Assembly (NCBI GenBank): GCA_900766005.1 | Contig: CAAFTU010000077.1 | Location: 1-9,193 of the forward strand | Source of the DNA: an uncultured Bacteroides sp. | Lineage (GTDB): Bacteria; Bacteroidota; Bacteroidia; Bacteroidales; Bacteroidaceae | DNA length: 9,193 bases | Direction: 5' to 3' | Shown here: piece by piece, positions 1 to 6,090 of the stretch | Layout of the letters: each line of letters opens with the position of its first letter | Position numbering within the stretch: the stretch's first letter is position 1 | Program-made: the position numbers and the translations under genes | The notes under the pieces: generated by a model | Database searches by the model: none | What the model was told of the DNA's origin: nothing | What the model saw: only the letters and a program-made list of their open reading frames with translations

Positions 1-6
1 GATGGC

Positions 7-102
7 TCTGGTAAAGCCTTTACGGAGAGTACGTGAATGCACGCTATGCGTAAGCATAGCATAAGCATCACGCAATCGTCTCCGTAGTTTCAATTTACCA
101 GA
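7..102. other. Multi-stem hairpin element (possible structured RNA)
   Basis: Four nested stems can be paired by eye: 7-15 with 94-102 (9 bp), 21-28 with 79-86 (8 bp), 32-40 with 65-72 (8 bp with one bulged A at 36), and 43-49 with 54-60 (7 bp), closed by the loop GTAA at 50-53. About 32 base pairs in 96 nt, separated by small internal loops, is far more than chance. The loop is a GNRA type only if the plus strand is transcribed. The plus strand also has a short TTTT after the outer stem, as a weak terminator would. On the minus strand the element would lie in the RNA made from the promoter-like site at 189-196, downstream of the response-regulator gene. It may be a small RNA, an mRNA leader, a terminator or a recombination site; I do not recognise a family. 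The rest of 1-228 shows no gene, only a weak GGCGA/TCGCC inverted repeat at 144-165. Confidence 0.6.
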
Positions 103-188
103 TTTTCGCTCGAAACGCCTTGCGGTCTTATGTCTATATCATCGGCGAAAAGTTACCCAATCGCCTGCTATTTTCTGAAATACAATTG

Positions 189-196
189 CAAAGTTA
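189..196 (-). promoter_or_regulatory. Bacteroides-type -7 promoter element
   Basis: On the minus strand the sequence reads TAACTTTG, an exact match to the Bacteroides -7 consensus TAnnTTTG. It lies about 33 nt after the stop codon of the response-regulator gene and points away from it, toward the hairpin element at 7-102. No clear TTG or TTTG is found at the usual -33 distance (around 213-220), so it would be a weak or activator-dependent promoter. The match is short and could be chance. Confidence 0.35.
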
Positions 197-228
197 ATCA
201 ATTATTGCCATTTACAGCCATACTCCGG

Positions 229-1536
229 TCAGTTTTCTTCATTCAATCCATACTCTACCAATTTATTATACAGCGTTGTCCTGCCGATACCCAGTATCTT
301 TGCAGCCATTTTCTTGTTACCGGCTGCTTGTTTCAAAGCACGCAGGATACGTCCTCTTTCTTCATCCCCGCTCTTCAATGTAAAACAAGCGGAAGTAGCG
401 GACGGTTCATTGTCAAGTTCCAAATCGGCTTCGGTTATCATATCGCCTTCTGATTGCAGGACTGCCGTCTGTATCTTCTGTTTCAACTCGCGCACGTTGC
501 CCGGCCACGCATGGGCGAGCAGGGCATTACGGGCAGATGCGGCAAACCCTTTTACTTCACGTTCCAACTCACGGTTTGCCATTTCACGGAAGAACTCGGC
601 CAATGGCATGATGTCTTCCGGGCAGTCGCGCAAGGGCGGCATGGTTATCACATACTCCTGCAAGCGATAGAGCAAATCCTGCCGGAACCGCTTTTCCGTT
701 ACGGCTTTCTGCAAATCCTCGTTGGTTGCAGCCACTATCCTCACGTTGGCTGTTTTGTCCTCCTTTGCACCGACGGGACGGTAACGGCGTTCCTGTATGG
801 CGCGGAGCAGCATCTGTTGCATCTCCATTGTTAGGTTGCCCACTTCGTCAAGGAACAGCGTGCCGCCATCCGCTTCCAGAAAATACCCCGTCTTGTTTGC
901 TTCGGCACCAGTAAACGCGCCCTTGACGTGTCCGAAGAAGGCGGATTGTATCAATGACGGGGACAAGGCTCCGCAGTCCACTGCCACAAAAGGTTTATCG
1001 GCAAGTTTGCTTTGTTGGTGTATATGTTGTGCGATATGTTCCTTGCCCGTACCGTTCTCGCCCAGTATCAGCACGCTCATCCGGGTGGTGGCTACAAGGC
1101 GCACACGTTTCTTGATTTTCTGATAGGCTTCGCCCTGCCGGACGAATATCGGAATGTTCCATTGTAGTCGCTTTTCATGTTCTTTTTGCAGGGTGCGGAT
1201 AAGCGGTATCAGTTTATCCTCCAACAACTGTTTCTGTATGTAATCCTTTGAGCCGAGCTTCATACTTTCCACTGCCGTATGCACCTCCCCGTAATTGGTC
1301 ATAACGATAAACACCTGCTGTTTGTCGTTGGCACGCATCCACCGTAACAACTCTATGCTTTCACCGTCGGGGAGGCGTAGGTCGGCAACGACAATATCAT
1401 CCACCTCTGACTTTGCCAATAGTTTCTTGGCAGTGGCAAGATTATATGCCGACATAGTATCGAAGCTGTCTTTCTTCAGCAGGTTGCAGACATAATCGTT
1501 ATAGACGGGGTTGTCCTCAATCACAAATACTTTCAT
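229..1536 (-). CDS. rteB: Sigma-54-dependent response regulator, RteB-like
   Basis: A 435-residue NtrC-type transcription activator, cytoplasmic. Domain order: receiver (1-115) with acidic pair E7/D8, phospho-acceptor D52, T80 and K102; AAA+ ATPase (about 130-355) with Walker A GENGTGKE at 159-166, the sigma-54 contact loop GAFTGA at 206-211, Walker B GGTLFLDEVG at 224-233, an arginine region RFRQDLLYRL at 283-292 and WPGNVREL at 344-351; and a C-terminal Fis-type helix-turn-helix (about 395-430). The usual Lys-Pro after the receiver is Lys-Gln. The start at 1536 is chosen over an in-frame ATG at 1563 because a perfect AGGAGG lies 7 nt upstream and the receiver begins directly there. It overlaps the kinase gene by 20 nt, so they form a pair. 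In CTnDOT-type conjugative transposons RteB activates rteC, leading to excision and transfer. The family call is secure; orthology with CTnDOT RteB is inferred from type and pairing. Confidence 0.9.
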   Translation of the reverse strand: MKVFVIEDNPVYNDYVCNLLKKDSFDTMSAYNLATAKKLLAKSEVDDIVVADLRLPDGESIELLRWMRANDKQQVFIVMTNYGEVHTAVESMKLGSKDYIQKQLLEDKLIPLIRTLQKEHEKRLQWNIPIFVRQGEAYQKIKKRVRLVATTRMSVLILGENGTGKEHIAQHIHQQSKLADKPFVAVDCGALSPSLIQSAFFGHVKGAFTGAEANKTGYFLEADGGTLFLDEVGNLTMEMQQMLLRAIQERRYRPVGAKEDKTANVRIVAATNEDLQKAVTEKRFRQDLLYRLQEYVITMPPLRDCPEDIMPLAEFFREMANRELEREVKGFAASARNALLAHAWPGNVRELKQKIQTAVLQSEGDMITEADLELDNEPSATSACFTLKSGDEERGRILRALKQAAGNKKMAAKILGIGRTTLYNKLVEYGLNEEN

Positions 1537-3862
1537 CCGACAACCTCCTTTCCTTTTGCGCAAGTTCTATGATAACTGTTCCCATACGAAGCATGGCATC
1601 CACGCATTTCCGCAATTCCATTTCGGAACATTCAGATTCTTGATGCAGCAGTTCATACAGGTTCCACAAGGGTTTGTCAGCACGGATAACAGCCCATGAA
1701 CTTCGCTGACGGTGCATCCATTCGTCCAACGCCTTGCGGTCATTCCTCTCCATGATTTCCCGGACAGCCTGCATATCCTTTTCTGTTTCGGTTATCAAAC
1801 GGTCGAGCATCGCCCGTTTGTCACCATATGCAAGCAGAGAGGACAAGTCGGGAAGTTCATCCTTGTCCGTACTTGTCAAAAGGCATTTGTCTGATACAGC
1901 AACCAGTTCGGAAATGGAAAATGGCTTGAACAGGCAGGCGGTAAATCCATTTTCTAACAGCTCCTCTTCGCTGCAACTGCCGGAGGCGGTCGCCACGACA
2001 ATGGGAATCTCTTTCGAGTTGCTGACACTTGACGAGCGTAACAACTCCAACACCTCATAGCCGTTAATCTCCGGCATTTTCATATCGGTTATCATGAGGT
2101 CGTATGTGTGCTGCCGCATGGCTTCCATTGCATCGCCAATAGTGGTGAACGTGTCGCAATGCACACCTATACCAGCATACATTTCCTTTGTCATGGATAA
2201 TACCATCGGATTGTCGTCCAATACGATGACAGAATAAGGTCTTTCTATATGAGCCAGACTTTCTGCGGCTGTCTGTTCTTCAATACCAATATCGGCAGTG
2301 TTCATTGGCAACTCCACAGTAAAACGACTGCCTTCTCCTTTTTCGCTTTCCAAGCGTATAGTGCCGCCAAGCATCCCGACTATCTGTTTCACAATGCTTA
2401 ACCCCAATCCGAAACCGTCTTGCGTGGCGGCGTTGGAAAGCCGCTCGAACGCTCCGAACACTCGCTGTTGTTCTTCCGCACTCATGCCGGTTCCGGTGTC
2501 CTCTACTACAAGGGTCAGCCTATTGCCGTCATAGCTTATGACAAGTGAAACGCTTCCGGCATTCGTGAACTTGACGGCATTGCCCAGCAGGTTGTCGCAT
2601 ATCTGTATGATGCGCTCCTTGTCGCCATTCAGGATAATACCCTCCGGGCACTCGATGGTAAGTTTAAGATCTTTTGCTTCTGCTTGTTGCGTAAACTCCG
2701 TTTGCAACAGCTCCGCGATGTTTTCCAAACGAAACGGACGGACATTCGCCTGTTCCTTGCCGCTGTCCAAGCGGAAGAAGTCAAGCAGGGAGTTGAGCAT
2801 GTCGGTCATTCTCTTGGAGGCTTGCAGGATATTGTCCGCATAACCGCTTATCTTTTCTTCTTCGTTGTCCTGCATCAGTTCCGCATATCCATGTATGGCA
2901 GTCAGTGGTGTGCGTAGCTCGTGGGTGATGGTGTGCATCGCTTTCTTGCGTGAGGCTATCAACGATTCGTTTTGTTTTACTGACTTTTGCAGTTGCCCGA
3001 TTAAATCTGTTGTCTTACGTTTGTACTGCTTGATGCGGGTGGCATAGCGGTGAATGATGATGTATGAAATAATGAGCAACAGCAGCATGACACCCGTTAT
3101 GATACCTACCTGCAAGAACGACTTTTCACGCATAGCGGATATTTCCGCCTCACGTTCCTGCAAGTCAGCCTGCACCTTGTGGTCCATCTGCTGGATAAGG
3201 GTTTGCAGTTGGCGGTTCAGTTCCGCATTGCGGCTGGCAAGGCTGTCGGCATATTCCGACAGACGATGGCTTTGGGCACGTTGTTGCGCTATCATATCAC
3301 GGTTCAGTGTGTAGAGCATCGTGGTGGTCGTCGTCGGAGGTGCTTCCTGTTTCTTGCCGAACAACCCGAGAAAACCTTTCCTCCTCTGTTTCTTCGGCTC
3401 TTCCTGCCTGCTCGTTTGCACTATCACCGGCACCTGCTTGGCTATCCGGCGGTTGATGTCCGCCTGTTGTTCCAGAGCCTCCATGATGGCGCACAGCCGC
3501 TTTTCCTTGTCCTCCAGCAAGTGGCGCACGCTGTCTATGCGCACCGATTCGTAATGGCTCTTGAAGCGGCAAAGCATACTATCCACCGTCATCCGTTGCC
3601 GCCGGTATGCCGCCACATCCTTATCGTCCCATTCCAGCACCGACTCGCCCAAAAGAGACAACTCCACCACACCCACATACGCATCGTGTGTTTCCTTGCG
3701 GAAGCGGTTGATTTCACGGTTCTCCCGTTCCAGCAACTCCAAGTCGCGCCATTCTCCGAGCCACGTGCAGATGATGCCGCCCACCAGCAGGACTATCAAC
3801 AGATAGCCTGCGGCAAGCAGCTTGCGGAAATGCTTGGTAGTGGTAACGAATTGTTCGCTCAT
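1517..3862 (-). CDS. rteA: Hybrid sensor histidine kinase, RteA-like
   Basis: A 781-residue inner-membrane sensor kinase. Order: short cytoplasmic tail, membrane segment 1 (about 14-34), a periplasmic, mostly helical sensor region (about 35-249) with a basic Lys/Arg stretch at 157-171 and a Thr run at 177-181, membrane segment 2 (about 251-272), then HisKA with the phospho-histidine H314 in THELRTP. The ATPase domain has N-box NLLGNAVKF (424-432), G1 EDTGTGM (454-460) and G2 GFGLGLS (483-489). A receiver follows (about 543-658; D549/D550, D593, K646). The C-terminal 120 residues are helical and hold HRQRSS at 717-722, resembling a degenerate Hpt motif (HxLKGS), so an internal phosphorelay ending on the partner regulator is plausible. 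In CTnDOT, RteA responds to tetracycline; the signal here cannot be read from sequence. No tetQ precedes it. Start at 3862 gives a normal N-terminus with no Shine-Dalgarno. Confidence 0.88.
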   Translation of the reverse strand: MSEQFVTTTKHFRKLLAAGYLLIVLLVGGIICTWLGEWRDLELLERENREINRFRKETHDAYVGVVELSLLGESVLEWDDKDVAAYRRQRMTVDSMLCRFKSHYESVRIDSVRHLLEDKEKRLCAIMEALEQQADINRRIAKQVPVIVQTSRQEEPKKQRRKGFLGLFGKKQEAPPTTTTTMLYTLNRDMIAQQRAQSHRLSEYADSLASRNAELNRQLQTLIQQMDHKVQADLQEREAEISAMREKSFLQVGIITGVMLLLLIISYIIIHRYATRIKQYKRKTTDLIGQLQKSVKQNESLIASRKKAMHTITHELRTPLTAIHGYAELMQDNEEEKISGYADNILQASKRMTDMLNSLLDFFRLDSGKEQANVRPFRLENIAELLQTEFTQQAEAKDLKLTIECPEGIILNGDKERIIQICDNLLGNAVKFTNAGSVSLVISYDGNRLTLVVEDTGTGMSAEEQQRVFGAFERLSNAATQDGFGLGLSIVKQIVGMLGGTIRLESEKGEGSRFTVELPMNTADIGIEEQTAAESLAHIERPYSVIVLDDNPMVLSMTKEMYAGIGVHCDTFTTIGDAMEAMRQHTYDLMITDMKMPEINGYEVLELLRSSSVSNSKEIPIVVATASGSCSEEELLENGFTACLFKPFSISELVAVSDKCLLTSTDKDELPDLSSLLAYGDKRAMLDRLITETEKDMQAVREIMERNDRKALDEWMHRQRSSWAVIRADKPLWNLYELLHQESECSEMELRKCVDAMLRMGTVIIELAQKERRLSDESICD
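1544..1549 (-). promoter_or_regulatory. Ribosome binding site of the response regulator
   Basis: A perfect AGGAGG on the minus strand, 7 nt before the ATG at 1536. It lies within the last codons of the kinase gene, which suggests coupled translation. It decides the start of the response regulator. Most other genes in this window lack a Shine-Dalgarno sequence, as is usual in Bacteroidetes. Confidence 0.75.
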
Positions 3863-3883
3863 TTGCTGTTTGTGTAAATACCG

Positions 3884-4012
3884 TTATTTAAAATACGCAT
3901 ATAGGTCGTGGAACTTCGCAGGTTCATGGATGAGAATGGCGGCCATGCTGCCTATGACCGCCACCAGAATTATATATCCGAATAGAATTCTACTCCTCAA
4001 TGAAACAACCAT
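3884..4012 (-). pseudogene. 42-codon fragment of a kinase N-terminus
   Basis: A 42-codon ORF (ATG at 4012, TAA at 3884-3886) predicts a short basic tail (SLRSR) and one membrane segment (about residues 9-28), then ends after about 12 more residues. It aligns with the start of the following kinase: LRSRILFGYIIL against FRKLLAAGYLLI, with G-Y, a glycine eight residues after the Tyr, and a Glu at the end of the helix all in register. It is also in the same reading frame as that kinase, separated by one TAA and seven codons. The simplest reading is the leftover 5' end of a second RteA-type kinase. Alternatively it is a real single-pass small protein: its gaps of 29 and 21 nt to its neighbours fit an operon. 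A weak purine-rich AAGGGAAG lies just before the ATG. Confidence 0.5.
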
Positions 4013-4041
4013 TCTTCCCTTATTTACAATTGTTATAATTA

Positions 4042-4635
4042 TTAAGGCATCTGACCACCGGCGATAGGTGGAATTTCTGTTAGTATGGGATTTCTCGGGA
4101 TTGAGTTAAAAATTCTTTGGCCACGTATGGCTTGACTTGGAGGAGCGTTTTCATTTACATCAAGCCGATAACATCTATCGTTAAATGTTATAATTCCCCA
4201 AATACCAATGGTTCCTGGGATTCTCGCCAATCCTTCAGTAGGTTTAAAAAGAACAACATTATCTATTATTCGATTTTGAACCGCCTGATTCCATGATGTT
4301 TTAATACTATTGTTAGGCGTTGGAATATGAGCAACATACCTAATGCCATTGTGCCTAAAACTGGCCATATAACACCCCGAAAAACCTGAACTTAAAGTAT
4401 CTATGCCATTTGAAGCAACGACTGCTATTCTATCCGCAATATATATGACACAGGCATAGTCTAATCTAAGAAAACGATAGTTACGGGTATATCCTTTTAT
4501 TTGAAATGTCAAATTACTTTGCGTGACAATCGGAGGGGTCAAACCTACATTATAAATATTTTGATAATGAAACCGTGCAATATTTGTCATTACTGCTTGA
4601 CTGTTTGGCAATCTTAATGCTTGAATCAAATTCAT
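4042..4635 (-). CDS. Hypothetical protein with CNF1-like Cys-His motif
   Basis: A 197-residue soluble protein with no signal peptide or membrane segment. I do not recognise the full-length family. The middle reads SGCYMASFRHNGIRYVAHIP (86-105): C88 and H103 are 14 residues apart, preceded by Ser-Gly and followed by Ile-Pro-Thr. CNF1 (C866/H881) and dermonecrotic toxin DNT (C1292/H1307) have the same spacing, and the CNF1 catalytic Cys also lies in an SGC between beta strands. A beta-rich region (about 54-76) comes before it. By that resemblance it could be a glutamine deamidase or related Cys hydrolase; this is inference from one motif. It starts 4 nt after the stop of the DUF2589 gene, so the two are surely co-expressed. 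The gene is visibly AT-richer than all its neighbours, which suggests a separate origin. The C-terminus (164-197) is rich in Pro, Ile and Asn and probably extended. Confidence 0.75.
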   Translation of the reverse strand: MNLIQALRLPNSQAVMTNIARFHYQNIYNVGLTPPIVTQSNLTFQIKGYTRNYRFLRLDYACVIYIADRIAVVASNGIDTLSSGFSGCYMASFRHNGIRYVAHIPTPNNSIKTSWNQAVQNRIIDNVVLFKPTEGLARIPGTIGIWGIITFNDRCYRLDVNENAPPSQAIRGQRIFNSIPRNPILTEIPPIAGGQMP

Positions 4636-4639
4636 ATAT

Positions 4640-5344
4640 TTACTTACTGTTACTTTCGTTTGTTATAGGCTCGATACATGATGCCATTATATCCATCAGT
4701 TTAGACAGACCTTCGGTCTGCGGCTGCTGACTGGCTGTCACATGTATCTGGTATTTTGCCGTTTGGTTGGTCATGCGGGTGTTCTCGCGGGCGGTCGTGA
4801 CTTTGCCGCTGATTTCCGCATTTATAAACCAATGTTTTGCAGAAGCTTTTGCCTCTACTTCTGCGTTGGTAGTGCTTTTTACGTTTGATGTATCGGTAAC
4901 CTCCATCTGGAAATCGACATCCACGCGATCTATGAGCAGGGAAGGAATAGGCACCAATCCTATAAACGGAGCCTTGACACTTTGTGACATTGTTGTCATT
5001 TTTCCATCCTGCTGTATCGGTCTTTCGACATCGAATTCCAATATACGCGCTTTATTGCCGCTTTTACCATCAAATGCAATTTGCTGGTAGAAATTCCATG
5101 CTGTCGCTGCCAATTCCTGTTGTGCTTCGGCTGCTGCAATAAGTGGAGCTGCAATAAGTTCCCGCATGGGAAGCCCCTTGAATTTGTCAGTCACGTTTGA
5201 ATCTGCTTTAAGAACTGGAGAAGTTTCTCTGTTTTGAGTCTCTTCCAATGCAGCGGAGATAATTTCTTTCGCCTGTCCGCTTACATTTTCATTCAAGTTT
5301 TCCGCATTTTCTTGTTGCCCTTGGTTCTTTATTTCTTCTGCCAT
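4640..5344 (-). CDS. DUF2589 family protein (long paralog)
   Basis: A 234-residue soluble protein. Residues 1-55 are acidic and Gln/Asn-rich, probably disordered. From 59 a helix follows (MRELIAAPLIAAAEAQQELA, 60-79), then FYQQIAFD, a basic stretch, and the strand-rich core APFIGLVPIPSLLIDRVDVD (125-144) followed by DFQMEV. This helix then VPIPxLxIDxVxVxF layout is typical of DUF2589 proteins, whose function is unknown. The region 152-195 is Thr/Asn/Ala-rich, and a final strand and helix (198-226) end the fold. It shares architecture with the broken short gene upstream (21 nt away), and the next gene starts 4 nt after its stop. No Shine-Dalgarno is present; the stretch before the ATG is A/T-rich. 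No signal peptide is seen. Two differently sized members side by side suggest partners in one assembly, but that is inference. Confidence 0.85.
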   Translation of the reverse strand: MAEEIKNQGQQENAENLNENVSGQAKEIISAALEETQNRETSPVLKADSNVTDKFKGLPMRELIAAPLIAAAEAQQELAATAWNFYQQIAFDGKSGNKARILEFDVERPIQQDGKMTTMSQSVKAPFIGLVPIPSLLIDRVDVDFQMEVTDTSNVKSTTNAEVEAKASAKHWFINAEISGKVTTARENTRMTNQTAKYQIHVTASQQPQTEGLSKLMDIMASCIEPITNESNSK

Positions 5345-5365
5345 AACATTTGAATTTTAAAATTG

Positions 5366-5864
5366 TTAGATATTTTTTACAAAATCGTCAATAATTCGGG
5401 AAATGCTCTCCGGAGTCTCCTGAACCTTAAAATTGACGCAAACCTCCATGACATCATCCGCATCCGGTTTTATGTTGCTCATCTGCATCTGGAGATTGGC
5501 TCTTTGTGGGCTGGATAACAATAAGTTGTTTTCTGGAATCTGTGATTCCACGCTTCCGACCTTCGCCTTGAACTTTATCTGCACATTATCCATTGCAAGA
5601 TAATGATGGGATATCAAGGCTATAAGTGGAATATCAATAGTCTTGTCTCCAACCATGATTTTTTTTCGATTGGAACGTATTTGCGTTATTTGCATTTGTT
5701 CCTTCAAAAAGTCTGGTCAGATTTTGTATCTGATGATTCTGCAATGTATCTTGTGCACAGTTTACGGCGTATTGCAAACCATTCATAATATCAGAGAATG
5801 AATTGGTTTGAACACTGTCCGGCTCATCGTCATTATTTTTCTTGTCTCTGTGAAAAAGTCCCAT
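5366..5864 (-). pseudogene. DUF2589-like gene split at an A8 run (short paralog)
   Basis: Two overlapping frames make one sensible protein. Frame one (ATG at 5864, stop at 5634) gives 76 residues: a charged tail, then the helix FSDIMNGLQYAVNCAQDTLQ (23-42), then 8 residues of nonsense after the A run. Frame two (5366-5707) contains DIPLIALISHHYLAMDNVQI, matching APFIGLVPIPSLLIDRVDVD of the long paralog, and a C-terminal ETPESISRIIDDFVKNI that resembles the end of the long paralog. The frames meet at eight A (5659-5666). Dropping one A joins them as ...QSKKIMVGDKT..., giving about 165 residues. It may be a pseudogene, a switchable gene, a product of transcriptional slippage or +1 frameshifting, or a sequencing error in a homopolymer. 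The intact flanking sequence and tight operon spacing argue against old decay. Function is unknown. Confidence 0.7.
5659..5666 (-). repeat. A8 homopolymer at the frameshift
   Basis: Eight consecutive A on the coding (minus) strand, read TCG AAA AAA AAT C in the upstream frame and CGA AAA AAA ATC in the downstream frame. A net loss of one A (or gain of two) joins the two halves of the DUF2589-like gene. Runs of this length are prone to replication and RNA polymerase slippage. Confidence 0.85.
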
Positions 5865-5873
5865 GTTTTTAAT

Positions 5874-6017
5874 TTAATTACTTGATTTGTTGTCTTTAAT
5901 GAGCACCAATCTTGACAATGTCCGGCTTACAGCTTCCATATTTACACTGGAGTCTATATTATTATTGACAATGCCTTGATGCCAAAACCAATATGGTGGA
6001 TTCTCCGTGTGTTCCAT
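5874..6017 (-). CDS. Small ORF, 47 residues
   Basis: ATG at 6017 and TAA at 5874-5876 give a 47-residue protein beginning MEHTENPPYWFWHQGIVNNN and ending in a likely helix (MEAVSRTLSRLVLIKDNKSS). A perfect AGGAGG lies 5 nt before the ATG, the strongest initiation signal in this part of the window. The stop is 9 nt before the ATG of the split DUF2589-like gene, so it would head that cluster. The aromatic PPYWFWHQG near the start is notable. There is no signal peptide or membrane segment. I do not recognise the family. The ribosome binding site, the spacing and codons that look ordinary support a real gene. Confidence 0.65.
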   Translation of the reverse strand: MEHTENPPYWFWHQGIVNNNIDSSVNMEAVSRTLSRLVLIKDNKSSN

Positions 6018-6022
6018 CACGT

Positions 6023-6028
6023 CCTCCT
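6023..6028 (-). promoter_or_regulatory. Ribosome binding site of the 47-residue ORF
   Basis: A perfect AGGAGG on the minus strand, 5 nt before the ATG at 6017. It is the main reason to accept this very short gene. Confidence 0.65.
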
Positions 6029-6065
6029 TTCTTTATTGGGGTTATACTTCGGTTCTTTCCGTTGC

Positions 6066-6085
6066 GGACGGAACTTTTTCCGCCC
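6066..6085 (-). terminator. Hairpin after the lipoprotein gene
   Basis: Five nt after the stop codon of the GLUG lipoprotein gene, on the minus strand, GGGCGGAA and TTCCGTCC form an 8-bp stem (one G-U pair) around a 4-nt loop; one more C-G pair extends it. No T-run follows, so it is not a classical intrinsic terminator. It may be a partial terminator or an mRNA-stabilising 3' hairpin that separates the surface-protein genes from the DUF2589 cluster. Confidence 0.45.
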
Positions 6086-6090
6086 GACGT

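Noticed and set aside
187..197. TTAACTTTGC resembling the CTnDOT target site GTAnnTTTGC
   Set aside because: The site also matches the Bacteroides promoter element, lacks the initial G, and no integrase or element end is visible nearby.
190..215. Possible sigma-54 site beginning TGGCA downstream of the response regulator
   Set aside because: The GC of the -12 element is not at the required distance from the GG, so the spacing fails.
3297..3572. Minus-strand frame of 91 codons within the kinase gene
   Set aside because: Out of frame with a kinase whose domains are complete; the product is Gly/Arg/His-rich nonsense.
3179..3877. Plus-strand open frame of 232 codons
   Set aside because: Antisense to the sensor region of the kinase, rich in His, Leu and Arg, with no recognisable motif.
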